DNA of 62,269 nucleotides from Candidatus Zixiibacteriota bacterium (GTDB lineage Bacteria > Zixibacteria > MSB-5A5 > GN15 > JAAZOE01), in the NCBI GenBank assembly GCA_023138975.1, contig JAGLON010000024.1, forward strand, positions 1-62,269, in the 5' to 3' direction. The position numbers and the translations under genes were made by a program. How positions within the stretch are numbered: the stretch's first letter is position 1; the number at the start of each line of letters is the position of its first letter. Below are positions 8,975 to 17,495 of the stretch, piece by piece. Below the pieces are notes generated by a model that was not told where the DNA came from, made no database searches, and saw nothing but the letters and a program-made list of their open reading frames with translations.

Positions 8975-11652
8975 TCAAGTGTCCGGGCCGTTTCGACCAT
9001 TTCGTACGTTTCGATATGATCGCCGACTTTAATATCTTCAAAGCTATCAACGCCAATTCCGCATTCAAATCCGGCACTGACTTCTTTGGCATCATCTTTA
9101 AAACGTTTCAGCGAGGCGATAGTTCCTTCATGTAAAACAATGCCGTCGCGTGAAATTCTAATTTTATCGTTCCTGGCAACTATTCCTTGAAGGATATATG
9201 AACCGCAAATTACGCCGACTTTTGGAATTTTATATGGCATTCGAACTTCTGCATAGCCTTTCCATTTTTCAACGACTTCCGGTTTGAGAAGTCCTTCAAT
9301 CGCTTTAGTGATATCCTCTGTGACTTCATAAATGATCGAGTAAGTGCGGATATCGACTTTTTCTTTAATCGCGACTTCGCGGGCTCTGGGAACCGCTGTA
9401 ACGTGGAAGCCAACCACGATAGCGTCCGATGCTGCGGCCAAAAGAACATCTGATTCAGTAATCGCGCCAACTCCGGATCGGATAATGAGAACCCGAACCT
9501 CTTCATTACCAATACAACTGAGAGTATCAGAAAGTGCCTCAACAGAACCAGCTACGTCACCCTTAATAACGATTTTAAGATCAGTTACCTGGCCGTCTTT
9601 TATTTTCTCATATATGGATTCAAGCGTCGTCGGTATACCCACCCGGCGCATATCATATTCGCGCTTAATCTGTTGGCGTTTCATAGCAATACTGCGGGCT
9701 TCAGATTCATCCTTGACAGCGATAAAAGAATCACCGGCAAGGGGAACTCCGGAAATACCCATAACCATAACCGGCGTTGAAGGGCCGGCCTGTTTCATGC
9801 TTTTTTCACGGTCATCAATCATGGCGCGTACACGACCGTGGAAATTTCCAGCAACTAATGGATTTCCGATTTTCAAGGTGCCTTTTCGTATCAAAACAGT
9901 AGCAACGGTACCACGACCTCTCTCAAGCCGTGCTTCGATAATAGTACCGAAGGCTTTGATGTCGGCATCTGCTTTTAGTTCCATCATTTCGGCCTGCAAC
10001 AATACCATTTCCAGTAGTTTACTCACGCCCTCCCCGGTCTTGGCAGAGACTTCTACCATAATGGTCTTACCGCCCCATGCTTCATCCATAAGGTTCTGAT
10101 TGGCAAGCTGCTGGCGTACAGCTTCAGGATTTGCTTCCGGTAAATCCATTTTATTAATCGCGACTATAATCGGTACCCCAGCGGCCTTAGAATGATCAAT
10201 AGCCTCTAAAGTTTGCGGCATAACCGCTTCAGTTGCCGAAACTACCAAGATAACAATATCGGTAACTTGAGCACCACGAGCGCGCATGGCCGAGAATGCT
10301 TCATGTCCGGGAGTATCGAGAAATGCAATTTTCCCACCGGGAGTATTTACCTGATAGGCCCCAATGTGTTGTGTGATTTTCCCAGATTCTCCAGACACAA
10401 CATCAGAATTACGAATATAGTCCAAAAGACTTGTTTTTCCATGATCAACGTGCCCCATAATAGTAACAATTGGAGAGCGAGGCTGCAGGTTGATTTCTTC
10501 CTCTTCTTCAATTGCAATTGTGACTACGTCCTCTATTTGTACAACTTCTAGTTCAAATTCAAGCGCCAACATATCGATAGTATCCATATCGAGTCGTTGG
10601 TTTATCGAAGCCATCATTCCCATTTCCATACATTTGGCAACTAACTCGGCTGGTTTTTTGTCAAAGACCTTGGCCAATTCCGAAATAGCCATAAATTCCG
10701 TGACTTCGATGGCGTTACCGATATCTTCCACTCCGGAAGCCTGAGTATGCTTTTTGTGCTTCTTCAATTTCTTACCGGTATCAAGCGTTGCCATTGTCTG
10801 TTTAAATGACAGCTTGACCGCCGCGGTATCGACTTTGTGCTCTTTTTTCTTTTTCCCACGCTCGCGTTTTTTTCGTTTCTTGCCTCCACGTGGACCACCA
10901 AGTGTCACTTGCCTTGGTTTTTTATCAGGACCTTTTACAGCCCCAGGAGGAGGCTTGACGCCGGTTCGTGGTTGAGAGCGCCCCTTGCTTTTATCTTTTT
11001 TCCGGGAGGTTGCCTGCGTATCAGTCGGGGGTGCAGTAACGCGTGGGCCTTTTTTGGTTTTAACCGGAGTTTTACCTTTTACATTTGCATCCCGACCCTG
11101 CTTTTCGGGCACTTTCTTAGCCTCTTGAGGTGGAGCAGGAGAAATAAGCTTAGGCTTTTGAATCTTGAGAACGTTTACTTTTTTGGCTTTGGCTTCTTTT
11201 AGCTTTCGTTCTTTATCTATTTCAGCCTTTTCCTTAGCTTCCTTTTCGGCTTCCATCTTTTCTAACTTTGCTGCGCTAACTTCTTTTCCCTTGAGTTCAT
11301 CTTCGAGCTCTTTGGCAGCCAGAGCTTTCGCTTTTTTCTGGGCGATGGCTTTTTTCTTGCGAGCCACAACTTCGGCTTTTTTACGAAGAGCAGATTTCTC
11401 GGCCTCTTTTCGGCGTTTTATAGCCTCCAGTTCCTGCATCTTTTCTTTTCGGGCTTTGATGTCTTTTTTAACCTCGGCGATCTCTTTTTTAAACTTCTCC
11501 GAGATGGCATCAAGCATATCATCAGAGGCAATCGACATATGCGACTTGATTGTAAAGCCAAGCCCACGTAGTACTTTTAATAAAGCATCACTGGATATAT
11601 TATACTCTTTGGCTATGTCGTATATGCGTTGTTTGGTCTTTTTTGTAGCCAA
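8971..11652 (-). CDS. infB: Translation initiation factor IF-2
   Basis: GTPase that brings fMet-tRNA to the 30S subunit. The C-terminal half has the G domain with GHVDHGKTS near residue 400, DTPGHEAF and NKMD, followed by the IF-2 beta barrels. The N-terminal third has an IF2_N motif ([20 protein letters not shown]) and then a long low-complexity stretch rich in Lys, Glu and Ala, and later Lys, Gly and Pro. I place the start at TTG 11652 because GGAGGAG lies about 5 bases upstream; the ATG 15 bases further up overlaps that Shine-Dalgarno itself. This gives 893 residues. Confidence 0.96.
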   Translation of the reverse strand: MATKKTKQRIYDIAKEYNISSDALLKVLRGLGFTIKSHMSIASDDMLDAISEKFKKEIAEVKKDIKARKEKMQELEAIKRRKEAEKSALRKKAEVVARKKKAIAQKKAKALAAKELEDELKGKEVSAAKLEKMEAEKEAKEKAEIDKERKLKEAKAKKVNVLKIQKPKLISPAPPQEAKKVPEKQGRDANVKGKTPVKTKKGPRVTAPPTDTQATSRKKDKSKGRSQPRTGVKPPPGAVKGPDKKPRQVTLGGPRGGKKRKKRERGKKKKEHKVDTAAVKLSFKQTMATLDTGKKLKKHKKHTQASGVEDIGNAIEVTEFMAISELAKVFDKKPAELVAKCMEMGMMASINQRLDMDTIDMLALEFELEVVQIEDVVTIAIEEEEEINLQPRSPIVTIMGHVDHGKTSLLDYIRNSDVVSGESGKITQHIGAYQVNTPGGKIAFLDTPGHEAFSAMRARGAQVTDIVILVVSATEAVMPQTLEAIDHSKAAGVPIIVAINKMDLPEANPEAVRQQLANQNLMDEAWGGKTIMVEVSAKTGEGVSKLLEMVLLQAEMMELKADADIKAFGTIIEARLERGRGTVATVLIRKGTLKIGNPLVAGNFHGRVRAMIDDREKSMKQAGPSTPVMVMGISGVPLAGDSFIAVKDESEARSIAMKRQQIKREYDMRRVGIPTTLESIYEKIKDGQVTDLKIVIKGDVAGSVEALSDTLSCIGNEEVRVLIIRSGVGAITESDVLLAAASDAIVVGFHVTAVPRAREVAIKEKVDIRTYSIIYEVTEDITKAIEGLLKPEVVEKWKGYAEVRMPYKIPKVGVICGSYILQGIVARNDKIRISRDGIVLHEGTIASLKRFKDDAKEVSAGFECGIGVDSFEDIKVGDHIETYEMVETARTLE

Positions 11653-11723
11653 TGTACTCCTCCACAAAATGGCGGCCCAAAAATGTAATACTCAATCCCT
11701 GAGTAATAAAAATTTATAAGCGG

Positions 11724-13133
11724 CTATTCTTTTTCCGGGTCGTCACCCTCTACGCTCTCATCTTTATCACTCTCATCTTCACCAATATCTTGAAACAGAT
11801 GACTACCGATTTCACCATCAACTGTCTCTGGTTTCTCCAACTCGGCTTCAACCTCTGCTTCAGCTTCAACACGAAGCTTCTCTTCGTGCTCAACCATAAA
11901 CTCTTTGGCGCGTTCAACAAGACGTTCGGCCGTTTTCTCTCCTATACCCTCAATTTCAAGGATCCGCTCAAAACTGCACTCAGCAAGTTCCTTGACGGTA
12001 TTTATATCCGCATCAACAAGTCTTTCTTCCAGAACATCACCAATACCACTCAGGCGTCCGATAGGAACCATCAATTCCGCCTCATGGTGCTTCATATCAT
12101 TGTAGTCGGTTTCTGACATGATATTGATTTTCCAGCCGGTCAGTCTCGAAGCCAGTCTGGCGTTTTGACCATTTTTACCGATCGCCAATGATAGTTTGTC
12201 ATCTTCAACTGCTGCTGTCATCGCCCTGTCGTCATCGAAGATATCCATCATAACGACTTTGGCCGGAGCCAATGCACGAGTTACAAACAGCTCAGAATTA
12301 GAGCTGAAAGCTACAATATCGATTCTCTCGTTATTCAATTCGCGAACGATAGACTGTACCCGAACGCCCTTGATGCCGACACACGCACCAACGGGATCAA
12401 TACGGTCATCGGCTGAATAGACAGCCAGCTTTGTACGATCGCCGGGTTCGCGCGCAATTGCTCTTACTTCAATAATCTTCTCAAATATCTCCGGAACTTC
12501 CAGTTCAAACAGGCGCAGAATAAAGTCGGTACTGACTCGAGATAGAATAATCTGCGGGCCCTTCATCGATTTTTGCACATCGAGAACTATGGCGCGGACT
12601 CGATCGCCCTGACGATATTTCTCCCGGGATATTTGCTCCCGAATAGGAAGAATACCTTCGGCCCGACCCAGATTTACGACAACATTACCTTTATCAACCT
12701 GCTGAACAGTACCGGATATCAACTGACCGACGCGATTGATAAATTCATCATAAATACGATCACGCTCAGCCTCACGTATGCGCTGAATTAAAATTTGCTT
12801 GGCCGATAAAATAGCATTACGCCCAAATTCCTCTACCGGATCTATGAAGATATCAATATGATCATCGATTTCTGCTTCGGGATCCAGTTCTCTCGCTTCA
12901 TCCAGCGATATCTGAGTATAACGATCATCAACTTCTTTGACTACAATACGCAAAGATATCATAGTCAGCTCACCTTCAGAACTATCAAACCTAAAGGAGA
13001 GATTGTCGATAAAACCGTATTTTTTTCTCGCCGCTGCGAGCAATCCCGCTTCAACAGTTTCGATTACCAGATCCATATCAATGTTTTTGTCGCGCGCGAT
13101 TAGTGTAATAGCTTCCAGCGTATCAAAGCCCAT
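11724..13133 (-). CDS. nusA: Transcription termination/antitermination factor NusA
   Basis: Binds RNA polymerase and nascent RNA and controls pausing, termination and antitermination. The 469 residues show the NusA N-terminal domain (1-125), S1 (about 135-200), two KH domains (about 230-345, GVRVQSIVREL and GKNGQNARLASRLTGW) and a C-terminal helix-hairpin-helix region (SGIGDVLEERL, IEGIGEKTAERL). An acidic tail closes the protein. It follows rimP after 14 bp, the standard rimP-nusA-infB order. Confidence 0.97.
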   Translation of the reverse strand: MGFDTLEAITLIARDKNIDMDLVIETVEAGLLAAARKKYGFIDNLSFRFDSSEGELTMISLRIVVKEVDDRYTQISLDEARELDPEAEIDDHIDIFIDPVEEFGRNAILSAKQILIQRIREAERDRIYDEFINRVGQLISGTVQQVDKGNVVVNLGRAEGILPIREQISREKYRQGDRVRAIVLDVQKSMKGPQIILSRVSTDFILRLFELEVPEIFEKIIEVRAIAREPGDRTKLAVYSADDRIDPVGACVGIKGVRVQSIVRELNNERIDIVAFSSNSELFVTRALAPAKVVMMDIFDDDRAMTAAVEDDKLSLAIGKNGQNARLASRLTGWKINIMSETDYNDMKHHEAELMVPIGRLSGIGDVLEERLVDADINTVKELAECSFERILEIEGIGEKTAERLVERAKEFMVEHEEKLRVEAEAEVEAELEKPETVDGEIGSHLFQDIGEDESDKDESVEGDDPEKE

Positions 13134-13147
13134 AAATTTGTCTCCGA

Positions 13148-13609
13148 CTAAATAATGACTTTACCCTGCTCAATTTTATCCAGAGCAATACGTACTTCGC
13201 CGTCTTCTCCATTCAATACTACTTCACTGGCATCAACAGCAGTCAATTTTCCCCGTACTCGTTTTTTACGGCCCTTCTCCATGAATTCTATCTTGACTTC
13301 CTCACCGATGCGTCGTTTGTAATCACGCTCTGCCATAAGTGGTCGATCTAATCCCGGTGATGAAAGTTCGAGGACATATTTTGCCTCTAGTATTTCGCCA
13401 ACATCCAGAGCGGATCCTATCAAACGTGAAAGATGAGCGCATTCATCCAAGTTAATGCCAGTGGCAGAATCGACGAAAATCTGAAGCCGATAATTTCTTT
13501 GATAGCGTGAGAGTTTGATTTCAACCAATTCGAAACCTTCTCCCGAAATAATCGGTTCAATGAGATTCTTGATCTCTGTCTTCACATCACTTATCATTGC
13601 GATACTCAT
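13148..13609 (-). CDS. rimP: Ribosome maturation factor RimP
   Basis: Helps assemble the 30S subunit. The 153 residues include the family core EGFELVEIKLSRYQRN and VLELSSPGLDRPL. It is the first gene of the nusA-infB operon; a proS terminator lies upstream at 13683-13724. The ATG at 13609 is taken as start; the ATG at 13597 would give a more typical N-terminus and cannot be excluded because neither has a strong Shine-Dalgarno sequence. Confidence 0.94.
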   Translation of the reverse strand: MSIAMISDVKTEIKNLIEPIISGEGFELVEIKLSRYQRNYRLQIFVDSATGINLDECAHLSRLIGSALDVGEILEAKYVLELSSPGLDRPLMAERDYKRRIGEEVKIEFMEKGRKKRVRGKLTAVDASEVVLNGEDGEVRIALDKIEQGKVII

Positions 13610-13682
13610 CCAACTTGCTAATAACGATCATTAAACGCACCTATTCCTCCAAGCCAAATTGAGTCGGCTTTTTGGGCATAGT

Positions 13683-13724
13683 AAAAAGTGGGCTTTTCCC
13701 TTACATAAGGAAAAATCCCCACTA
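13683..13724 (-). terminator. Rho-independent terminator after proS
   Basis: On the minus strand AGTGGGGATTTTTCC pairs imperfectly with GGGAAAAGCCCACT around an 8-base loop, followed by TTTTT. It lies between the proS stop and rimP and separates the two transcription units. Confidence 0.75.
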
Positions 13725-13772
13725 AAGCCTAATAGTATAATAAATTAGAAAAGGAAAGCAACAAAAAAATCA

Positions 13773-15491
13773 TTAAATTGCCCGTTGCAGTAACTCCTTC
13801 GATTTTTCGACGACCGAATTAATGTCTGTCATTTCAACGTCAGCTTCGGATCGGAGCTTCAGTTCTACCTTTCCATCAGCCAAAGATTTGTTTCCGAGGG
13901 CAATCCTGAGAGGAATTCCGATTAAATCGGCATCATTAAACTTTACTCCAGCCCTCTCTTTGCGATCATCGTATAGAACTTCAAGTCCGGCAGCAGTCAA
14001 ATCAGCATATATCTTGTCAGCTACCACAACCTGTTCGTCATTGGTCATATTCAGCGGGCAGAGTATAATCTGATACGGTGCAATGGTTTTGGGCCAAATA
14101 ATGCCCTTATCGTCGTGATATTTCTCAATCGCGGCCTGGGCAGTACGTGTTATTCCGATACCGTAAGACCCCATAAAATACGGGTTTTCTTTACTTTTAT
14201 CATCGAGATATTTCCCACCCAGCGTTTCCGAGTATTTTGTCCCCAGAGAGAAAGTATTACCAACTTCAATACCCCGGAACTCCTCTAAAACACCATTTTC
14301 ACAGCGAGAGCAACCTTCACCGACTGGAGCATTTTTTATATCTACAGTATCGCCCGGCTTAAAATCTCGATTTATATTTACGTTTAGTAGGTGCTTATCA
14401 GCTTTATTGGCTCCGGTAACGAAATTTACCATGGTAGCAATTTCAGTATCAGCGACTATCGGAATTGTCAAACCTACTGGTCCTGCAAAACCAACCGGTG
14501 CGGTTGTAATCTCCATCACTTTTTCCGGTCCTGCCATTACCAATTCCAGACAACCCAGATGGTTGCTCAATTTAACTTCGTTTATCTGACGGTCGCCTCG
14601 AACTATGGCTGCAACAGGTTTACCGTCAGCCAAATAGATAACTGTTTTGGCGAATTTACTCGCCGGTAAATTGAGAAATTTGGTTATTTCTTCAATAGTG
14701 GTCGCATTTGGCGTGTCAACTTTTTCGAGTTCTTTCTGTTCAGAATCCTGCGTGGTAGGATTCAACTCTCTGAAAACAGCCTTCTCAACGTTAGCAGCAT
14801 AATCACAGGAAGCGCAGGATAAAATAGTCTCTTCTCCTCCATCTGTTTCAACCAGCACCATAAATTCATGCGCGCCGGTTCCACCCATTGCGCCAGTATC
14901 CGATTCCACTTTTTTAGCAGCAACACCGCAGCGGTTGAAGACGTTAAAATAAGCCTCTACCATTTTCTTGTAAGCAATTTTGTGCGCTTCAAAATCGACA
15001 TCAAAAGAGTAGGCGTCTTTCATGAGAAACTCACGTCCCCTCATGAGACCAAAACGCGGGCGGATTTCATCGCGGAATTTGGTTTGGATCTGGTACATAT
15101 TCAGAGGCATTTGTTTATAGCTTTTTAGCTCTCCGGCAACCAGGCTGGTAATAACCTCTTCGTGGGTCGGGCCAAGAGCCATTTCGCGACCATGTCGGTC
15201 CTTGAGGCGAATTAATTCTTTACCGATTTTATCCCAACGGCCTGATTTCTTCCAGACTTCAGCCGGATGAAGGACCGGCATCAGGATTTCAATGGCACCG
15301 GAAGCATCCATTTCTTCTCGTACTATTGTCGAGACCTTGTCAATAACCCGCTGCATCAGAGGTAGGTAACTGTAGATACCAGCTGCCAATCGGCGTATGT
15401 ATCCGGACCGGAGTAAGTATTGATGTGAGATCAACTCGGCTTCGGAAGATACGTTTCGCAGGGTCGGTATATAGGTTTTACTCCAGCGCAT
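13773..15491 (-). CDS. proS: Prolyl-tRNA synthetase (bacterial type)
   Basis: Charges tRNA-Pro. The 572 residues have the class II core with RLKDRHGREMALGPTHEEVI near 92-111 and an inserted YbaK-like editing domain between about 220 and 400, which marks the bacterial (ProS type 1) form. The C-terminal anticodon-binding domain starts near 465 (IAPYQIILCPLN). It has its own promoter and terminator and is divergent from the tRNA-Arg gene. Length and order of domains are normal. Confidence 0.97.
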   Translation of the reverse strand: MRWSKTYIPTLRNVSSEAELISHQYLLRSGYIRRLAAGIYSYLPLMQRVIDKVSTIVREEMDASGAIEILMPVLHPAEVWKKSGRWDKIGKELIRLKDRHGREMALGPTHEEVITSLVAGELKSYKQMPLNMYQIQTKFRDEIRPRFGLMRGREFLMKDAYSFDVDFEAHKIAYKKMVEAYFNVFNRCGVAAKKVESDTGAMGGTGAHEFMVLVETDGGEETILSCASCDYAANVEKAVFRELNPTTQDSEQKELEKVDTPNATTIEEITKFLNLPASKFAKTVIYLADGKPVAAIVRGDRQINEVKLSNHLGCLELVMAGPEKVMEITTAPVGFAGPVGLTIPIVADTEIATMVNFVTGANKADKHLLNVNINRDFKPGDTVDIKNAPVGEGCSRCENGVLEEFRGIEVGNTFSLGTKYSETLGGKYLDDKSKENPYFMGSYGIGITRTAQAAIEKYHDDKGIIWPKTIAPYQIILCPLNMTNDEQVVVADKIYADLTAAGLEVLYDDRKERAGVKFNDADLIGIPLRIALGNKSLADGKVELKLRSEADVEMTDINSVVEKSKELLQRAI

Positions 15492-15535
15492 AGCTCGCCT
15501 CTTTCAATCGCGATAATCGTTAATGATAAAGTCAG

Positions 15536-15563
15536 AAAATATACTTTAATCACTTTTTGTCAA
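15536..15563 (-). promoter_or_regulatory. Predicted sigma70-type promoter of proS
   Basis: On the minus strand TTGACA (15563-15558) and TATTTT (15541-15536) are 16 bp apart and about 45 bp upstream of the proS start. Seen by eye only. Confidence 0.5.
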
Positions 15564-15589
15564 TGTTTTTTACTGTATCGGCAAATTTG

Positions 15590-15618
15590 TTGACAAATCT
15601 CTTGAATACCATTACAAT
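15590..15618 (+). promoter_or_regulatory. Predicted sigma70-type promoter of tRNA-Arg
   Basis: TTGACA (15590-15595) and TACAAT (15613-15618) are 17 bp apart. The mature tRNA begins 21 bp after the -10 box, leaving a short 5' leader for RNase P. Confidence 0.75.
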
Positions 15619-15638
15619 ATCGTACCCTAAATATTTGT

Positions 15639-15713
15639 GCCCCCGTTGTGTAATGGATAGCGCGACAGCCTCCGGAGCTGTAAGTTCAGGTTCGATCCCT
15701 GACGGGGGTACCA
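15639..15713 (+). tRNA. tRNA-Arg (anticodon CCG), CCA encoded
   Basis: A full cloverleaf can be drawn. The acceptor stem GCCCCCG pairs with CGGGGGT (one G-U pair), the D stem is GTGT/GCGC, and the anticodon stem ACAGC/GCTGT carries the loop CTCCGGA with anticodon CCG at 15672-15674. The T stem is TCAGG/CCTGA with loop TTCGATC. The discriminator is A15710 and CCA is encoded at 15711-15713. It reads the codon CGG. Only the plus-strand promoter upstream is needed for expression. Confidence 0.95.
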
Positions 15714-15791
15714 TAAGTTCAGGTTTCCCATTTCATAGGACTATTGTCCTACATTTCATGTAGGATTATAACGATCCTCTGCGGGGTACCA
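15714..15791 (+). repeat. Degenerate copies of tRNA-Arg 3' segments
   Basis: TAAGTTCAGGTT occurs in the tRNA (15681-15692) and again directly after it (15715-15726). GGGGTACCA, the tRNA 3' end (15705-15713), recurs at 15783-15791. The second segment is preceded by a 5-bp stem with a 7-base loop resembling a T arm (AGGAT/ATCCT). This looks like a leftover tRNA 3' half, as left by integration or by unequal recombination. No intact second tRNA can be drawn. Confidence 0.55.
15736..15765. repeat. Two overlapping, mutually exclusive hairpins
   Basis: TAGGAC (15736-15741) pairs with GTCCTA (15746-15751), while TCCTACAT (15747-15754) pairs with ATGTAGGA (15758-15765) around a 3-base loop. The two stems share bases, so only one can form at a time. 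No T run follows, so neither looks like a terminator. Confidence 0.5.
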
Positions 15792-15901
15792 ATTTGATTA
15801 AACAAGTTTATCTACTCTGACTGTAAATCCAATTCATTTGAGCGACAGCTTACAACACTCGAAGGGTGCGAAAACAGGCAACGCCTGCTTCAGAAAACGC
15901 T

Positions 15902-15998
15902 CGTCATTGCGAACGCCGACGAAGTCGGTGTGTGGCAATCTGTCGGGAGCATTACTTTCCATCGTCATTCCCGAGAGCGAAGCGAGTCGGGAATCCAG
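15902..15998. repeat. Pair of REP-like palindromic repeats
   Basis: Two units, each starting CGTCATT and ending in AATC plus a short tail. Unit 1 has ATTGC (15906-15910) with GCAAT (15935-15939) and an inner CCGAC/GTCGG hairpin. Unit 2 has ATTCCCGA (15967-15974) with TCGGGAAT (15987-15994). Such units resemble mobile intergenic palindromes scattered in many genomes. They lie in the non-coding part of the island. Confidence 0.7.
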
Positions 15999-16102
15999 AA
16001 AGGAATCAACAGTTTACTGGTTGTATTGTCAACAAAGACAAATATGTGATAGACATTTGTCTATTAATATGATATTTTTAGCTATTATGAAAAGGAGTTA
16101 TA

Positions 16103-16156
16103 ATGAAATTTAAAACTACAATATTAGGAGAACTTTCAGATGCATATTTGATATAG
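16103..16156 (+). CDS. Very short ORF (17 codons), possible relic or leader peptide
   Basis: ATG at 16103 is preceded by AAAGGAGTTATA, a good ribosome-binding site, but the frame ends at TAG after 17 codons (MKFKTTILGELSDAYLI). After the TAG the same frame stays open for 17 more codons to a second stop at 16208. This may be a decayed small gene cut by a nonsense mutation, a leader peptide or chance. Confidence 0.25.
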   Translation: MKFKTTILGELSDAYLI

Positions 16157-16264
16157 CATAGGATAAAACAGATATCAAAACAATGCGGAATAGAACTTCG
16201 AAAGTCGTAGAAGTAGAATAAAATAAGTTCAACGATAAAGCAATTTAATATATCTGGAGGAATT

Positions 16265-16492
16265 ATGCAATATGATCATAAACATCACGCTAAGCTAGTG
16301 GCAGAGCTTTCTATGGCCCAGAAAAAGTCTTTCAAGTTCTTTGCAACGGAGATTAAAGAAGACACTGTTCTTGTTCCAAAAGATTTCAATGAGATGAAAA
16401 CAGCATTTGAAAATGAAAGAAAAGTATTGGACAAATTAAGGGAGTACTTGTCTAAATTTAGTGGCCCCGATGGTAAGATAAAAATCGATTAA
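16265..16492 (+). CDS. Small unknown protein upstream of HEPN-like gene
   Basis: A 75-residue protein that I do not recognise. GGAGGAATT stands directly before the ATG, so translation is plausible. The sequence is hydrophilic, has His-rich residues near the start (YDHKHHAK) and a charged, probably helical region from about residue 40 to 65 (NEMKTAFENERKVLDKLREYL). It has no signal peptide or membrane segment. It is AT-rich in codon use like the next gene, from which it is separated by 68 bp on the same strand. A partnership with the HEPN-like protein, for example as an antitoxin, is possible but has no motif to support it. Confidence 0.55.
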   Translation: MQYDHKHHAKLVAELSMAQKKSFKFFATEIKEDTVLVPKDFNEMKTAFENERKVLDKLREYLSKFSGPDGKIKID

Positions 16493-16560
16493 CAAAAGTA
16501 ACTCATACCATTATTAATATAGTTATAAGGCAAATACTATAAATATACGCGGAGATGATA

Positions 16561-17277
16561 ATGGATGGACATGATTTAGAACCAAAAAAAGACAGTATTT
16601 TTATGTCTAACATAAATTGCTACAACTATCTAATTGATGATGCTGAACAATTACTAATACTAGCTAAAGATAAATACAATATGCGGACATTTAAATGTAC
16701 TCAATATTGTCGTACGGCTATTCTGTTGTACATACTCGCCTTGGAGGCTTTAATTAATAGGGCTATGGATGAATTCTTACCGGTCAATATCCGCAGTTTT
16801 TTCCTTGAGAGGGAACAGAGATTAAGCCAAATTGATAAGTGGGAATTGCTTCCAATGTTTTGCAGTGAGCCTTTAACCAATAATATTGATAAGTCAAAGT
16901 ATCCATGGAGTGTATTGAAAGAGTTAATTCGAATTAGAAATGATTTTGTCCACCCAAAGCATAATAGAACAATATTTATGAAAGTAATTGCCAATAAGAC
17001 ATTTGATAATCTGGATATAGGTGATATTCCAGATAAACTATACTACAAAACAAAAGATGGTAAATCACACCAAATTAAAAATAGTGATCTAATGTACAGT
17101 CAAACGAGACTTCCAAAAGACCCATATTCATATAGGCCGGAAGATGTTGAGAAAATACGAACCTACGTTTTTGATATCGTTACATGGCTAGACAAGCTAA
17201 TGAGTGGACGAATTTTCAAAGATAAATGGTGTACAAGTGATAATATGACTAAAATTTGGCCAGAGCAAGAACTATAA
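16561..17277 (+). CDS. HEPN-like domain protein of unknown function
   Basis: A 238-residue soluble protein, mainly helical by eye. Near residues 125-130 it has RNDFVH, which fits the Rx4-6H motif of HEPN ribonucleases, within LKELIRIRNDFVHPKHN. An earlier helix (YCRTAILLYILALEALINRAM) resembles the first HEPN helix. I chose the ATG at 16561, which has GCGGAG 6 bases upstream, over the ATG at 16555. Base composition is clearly more AT-rich than the housekeeping genes, suggesting transfer. HEPN proteins act in toxin-antitoxin, phage-defence and RNA-processing roles; which applies here cannot be said. It could also be a non-catalytic HEPN-like protein. Confidence 0.6.
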   Translation: MDGHDLEPKKDSIFMSNINCYNYLIDDAEQLLILAKDKYNMRTFKCTQYCRTAILLYILALEALINRAMDEFLPVNIRSFFLEREQRLSQIDKWELLPMFCSEPLTNNIDKSKYPWSVLKELIRIRNDFVHPKHNRTIFMKVIANKTFDNLDIGDIPDKLYYKTKDGKSHQIKNSDLMYSQTRLPKDPYSYRPEDVEKIRTYVFDIVTWLDKLMSGRIFKDKWCTSDNMTKIWPEQEL

Positions 17278-17346
17278 TTATTCCCAATCATTCAACTTTG
17301 GACCGCCGATGTAATTCTTGATGCCTTTAACAATCGCATTGGCCAT
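17278..17346 (-). pseudogene. Remnant of an amidase 3' end (duplicate of the gene tail at 18765)
   Basis: Read on the minus strand, this segment encodes ANAIVKGIKNYIGGPKLNDW followed by Glu and TAA. The intact amidase at 18765-20654 ends with ADAIVSGIKNYIGGPKLNDW followed by DHLIK. About 18 of 21 residues agree. An in-frame stop precedes the fragment, so no functional protein remains. It lies at the end of the HEPN gene, with its stop codon 1 base after that gene's stop, and marks a rearrangement border. Confidence 0.85.
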
Positions 17347-17495
17347 TTATTCTTTATGTATTTATTGTCATTAATTTATTGCATAATTATATGTATTAGT
17401 TTATATTATAAGTAGAGTCAAAGACCACCTCACCCATTGTTGACTCGCTCCATTATTACCTTACCGCCTAATGTAATACTCTGAGGGGAGGTATC

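Larger units (their letters stand above)
15714..16264. other. Gene-poor start of the AT-rich island
   Basis: About 550 bp between the tRNA and the first convincing island gene. It holds the tRNA-derived repeats, overlapping hairpins (15736-15765), two palindromic repeats (15906-15994) and a very short ORF with a good ribosome-binding site (16103-16156). I see no conserved protein on either strand. Confidence 0.6.

Noticed and set aside
9344..10099. Long open frame of 251 codons on the plus strand inside infB
   Set aside because: It is antisense to the conserved G domain of infB, is low in complexity (Ser/Ile/Thr-rich) and has no ribosome-binding site; a shadow of the coding strand.
15714..15791. 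A second intact tRNA after tRNA-Arg
   Set aside because: Only the 3' end and a T-arm-like stem can be drawn; no matching 5' acceptor strand or anticodon arm is present.
16265..17277. HEPN/MNT toxin-antitoxin pair of the usual kind
   Set aside because: The small protein lacks the nucleotidyltransferase motif GSxxR and precedes the HEPN-like gene with a 68-bp gap.
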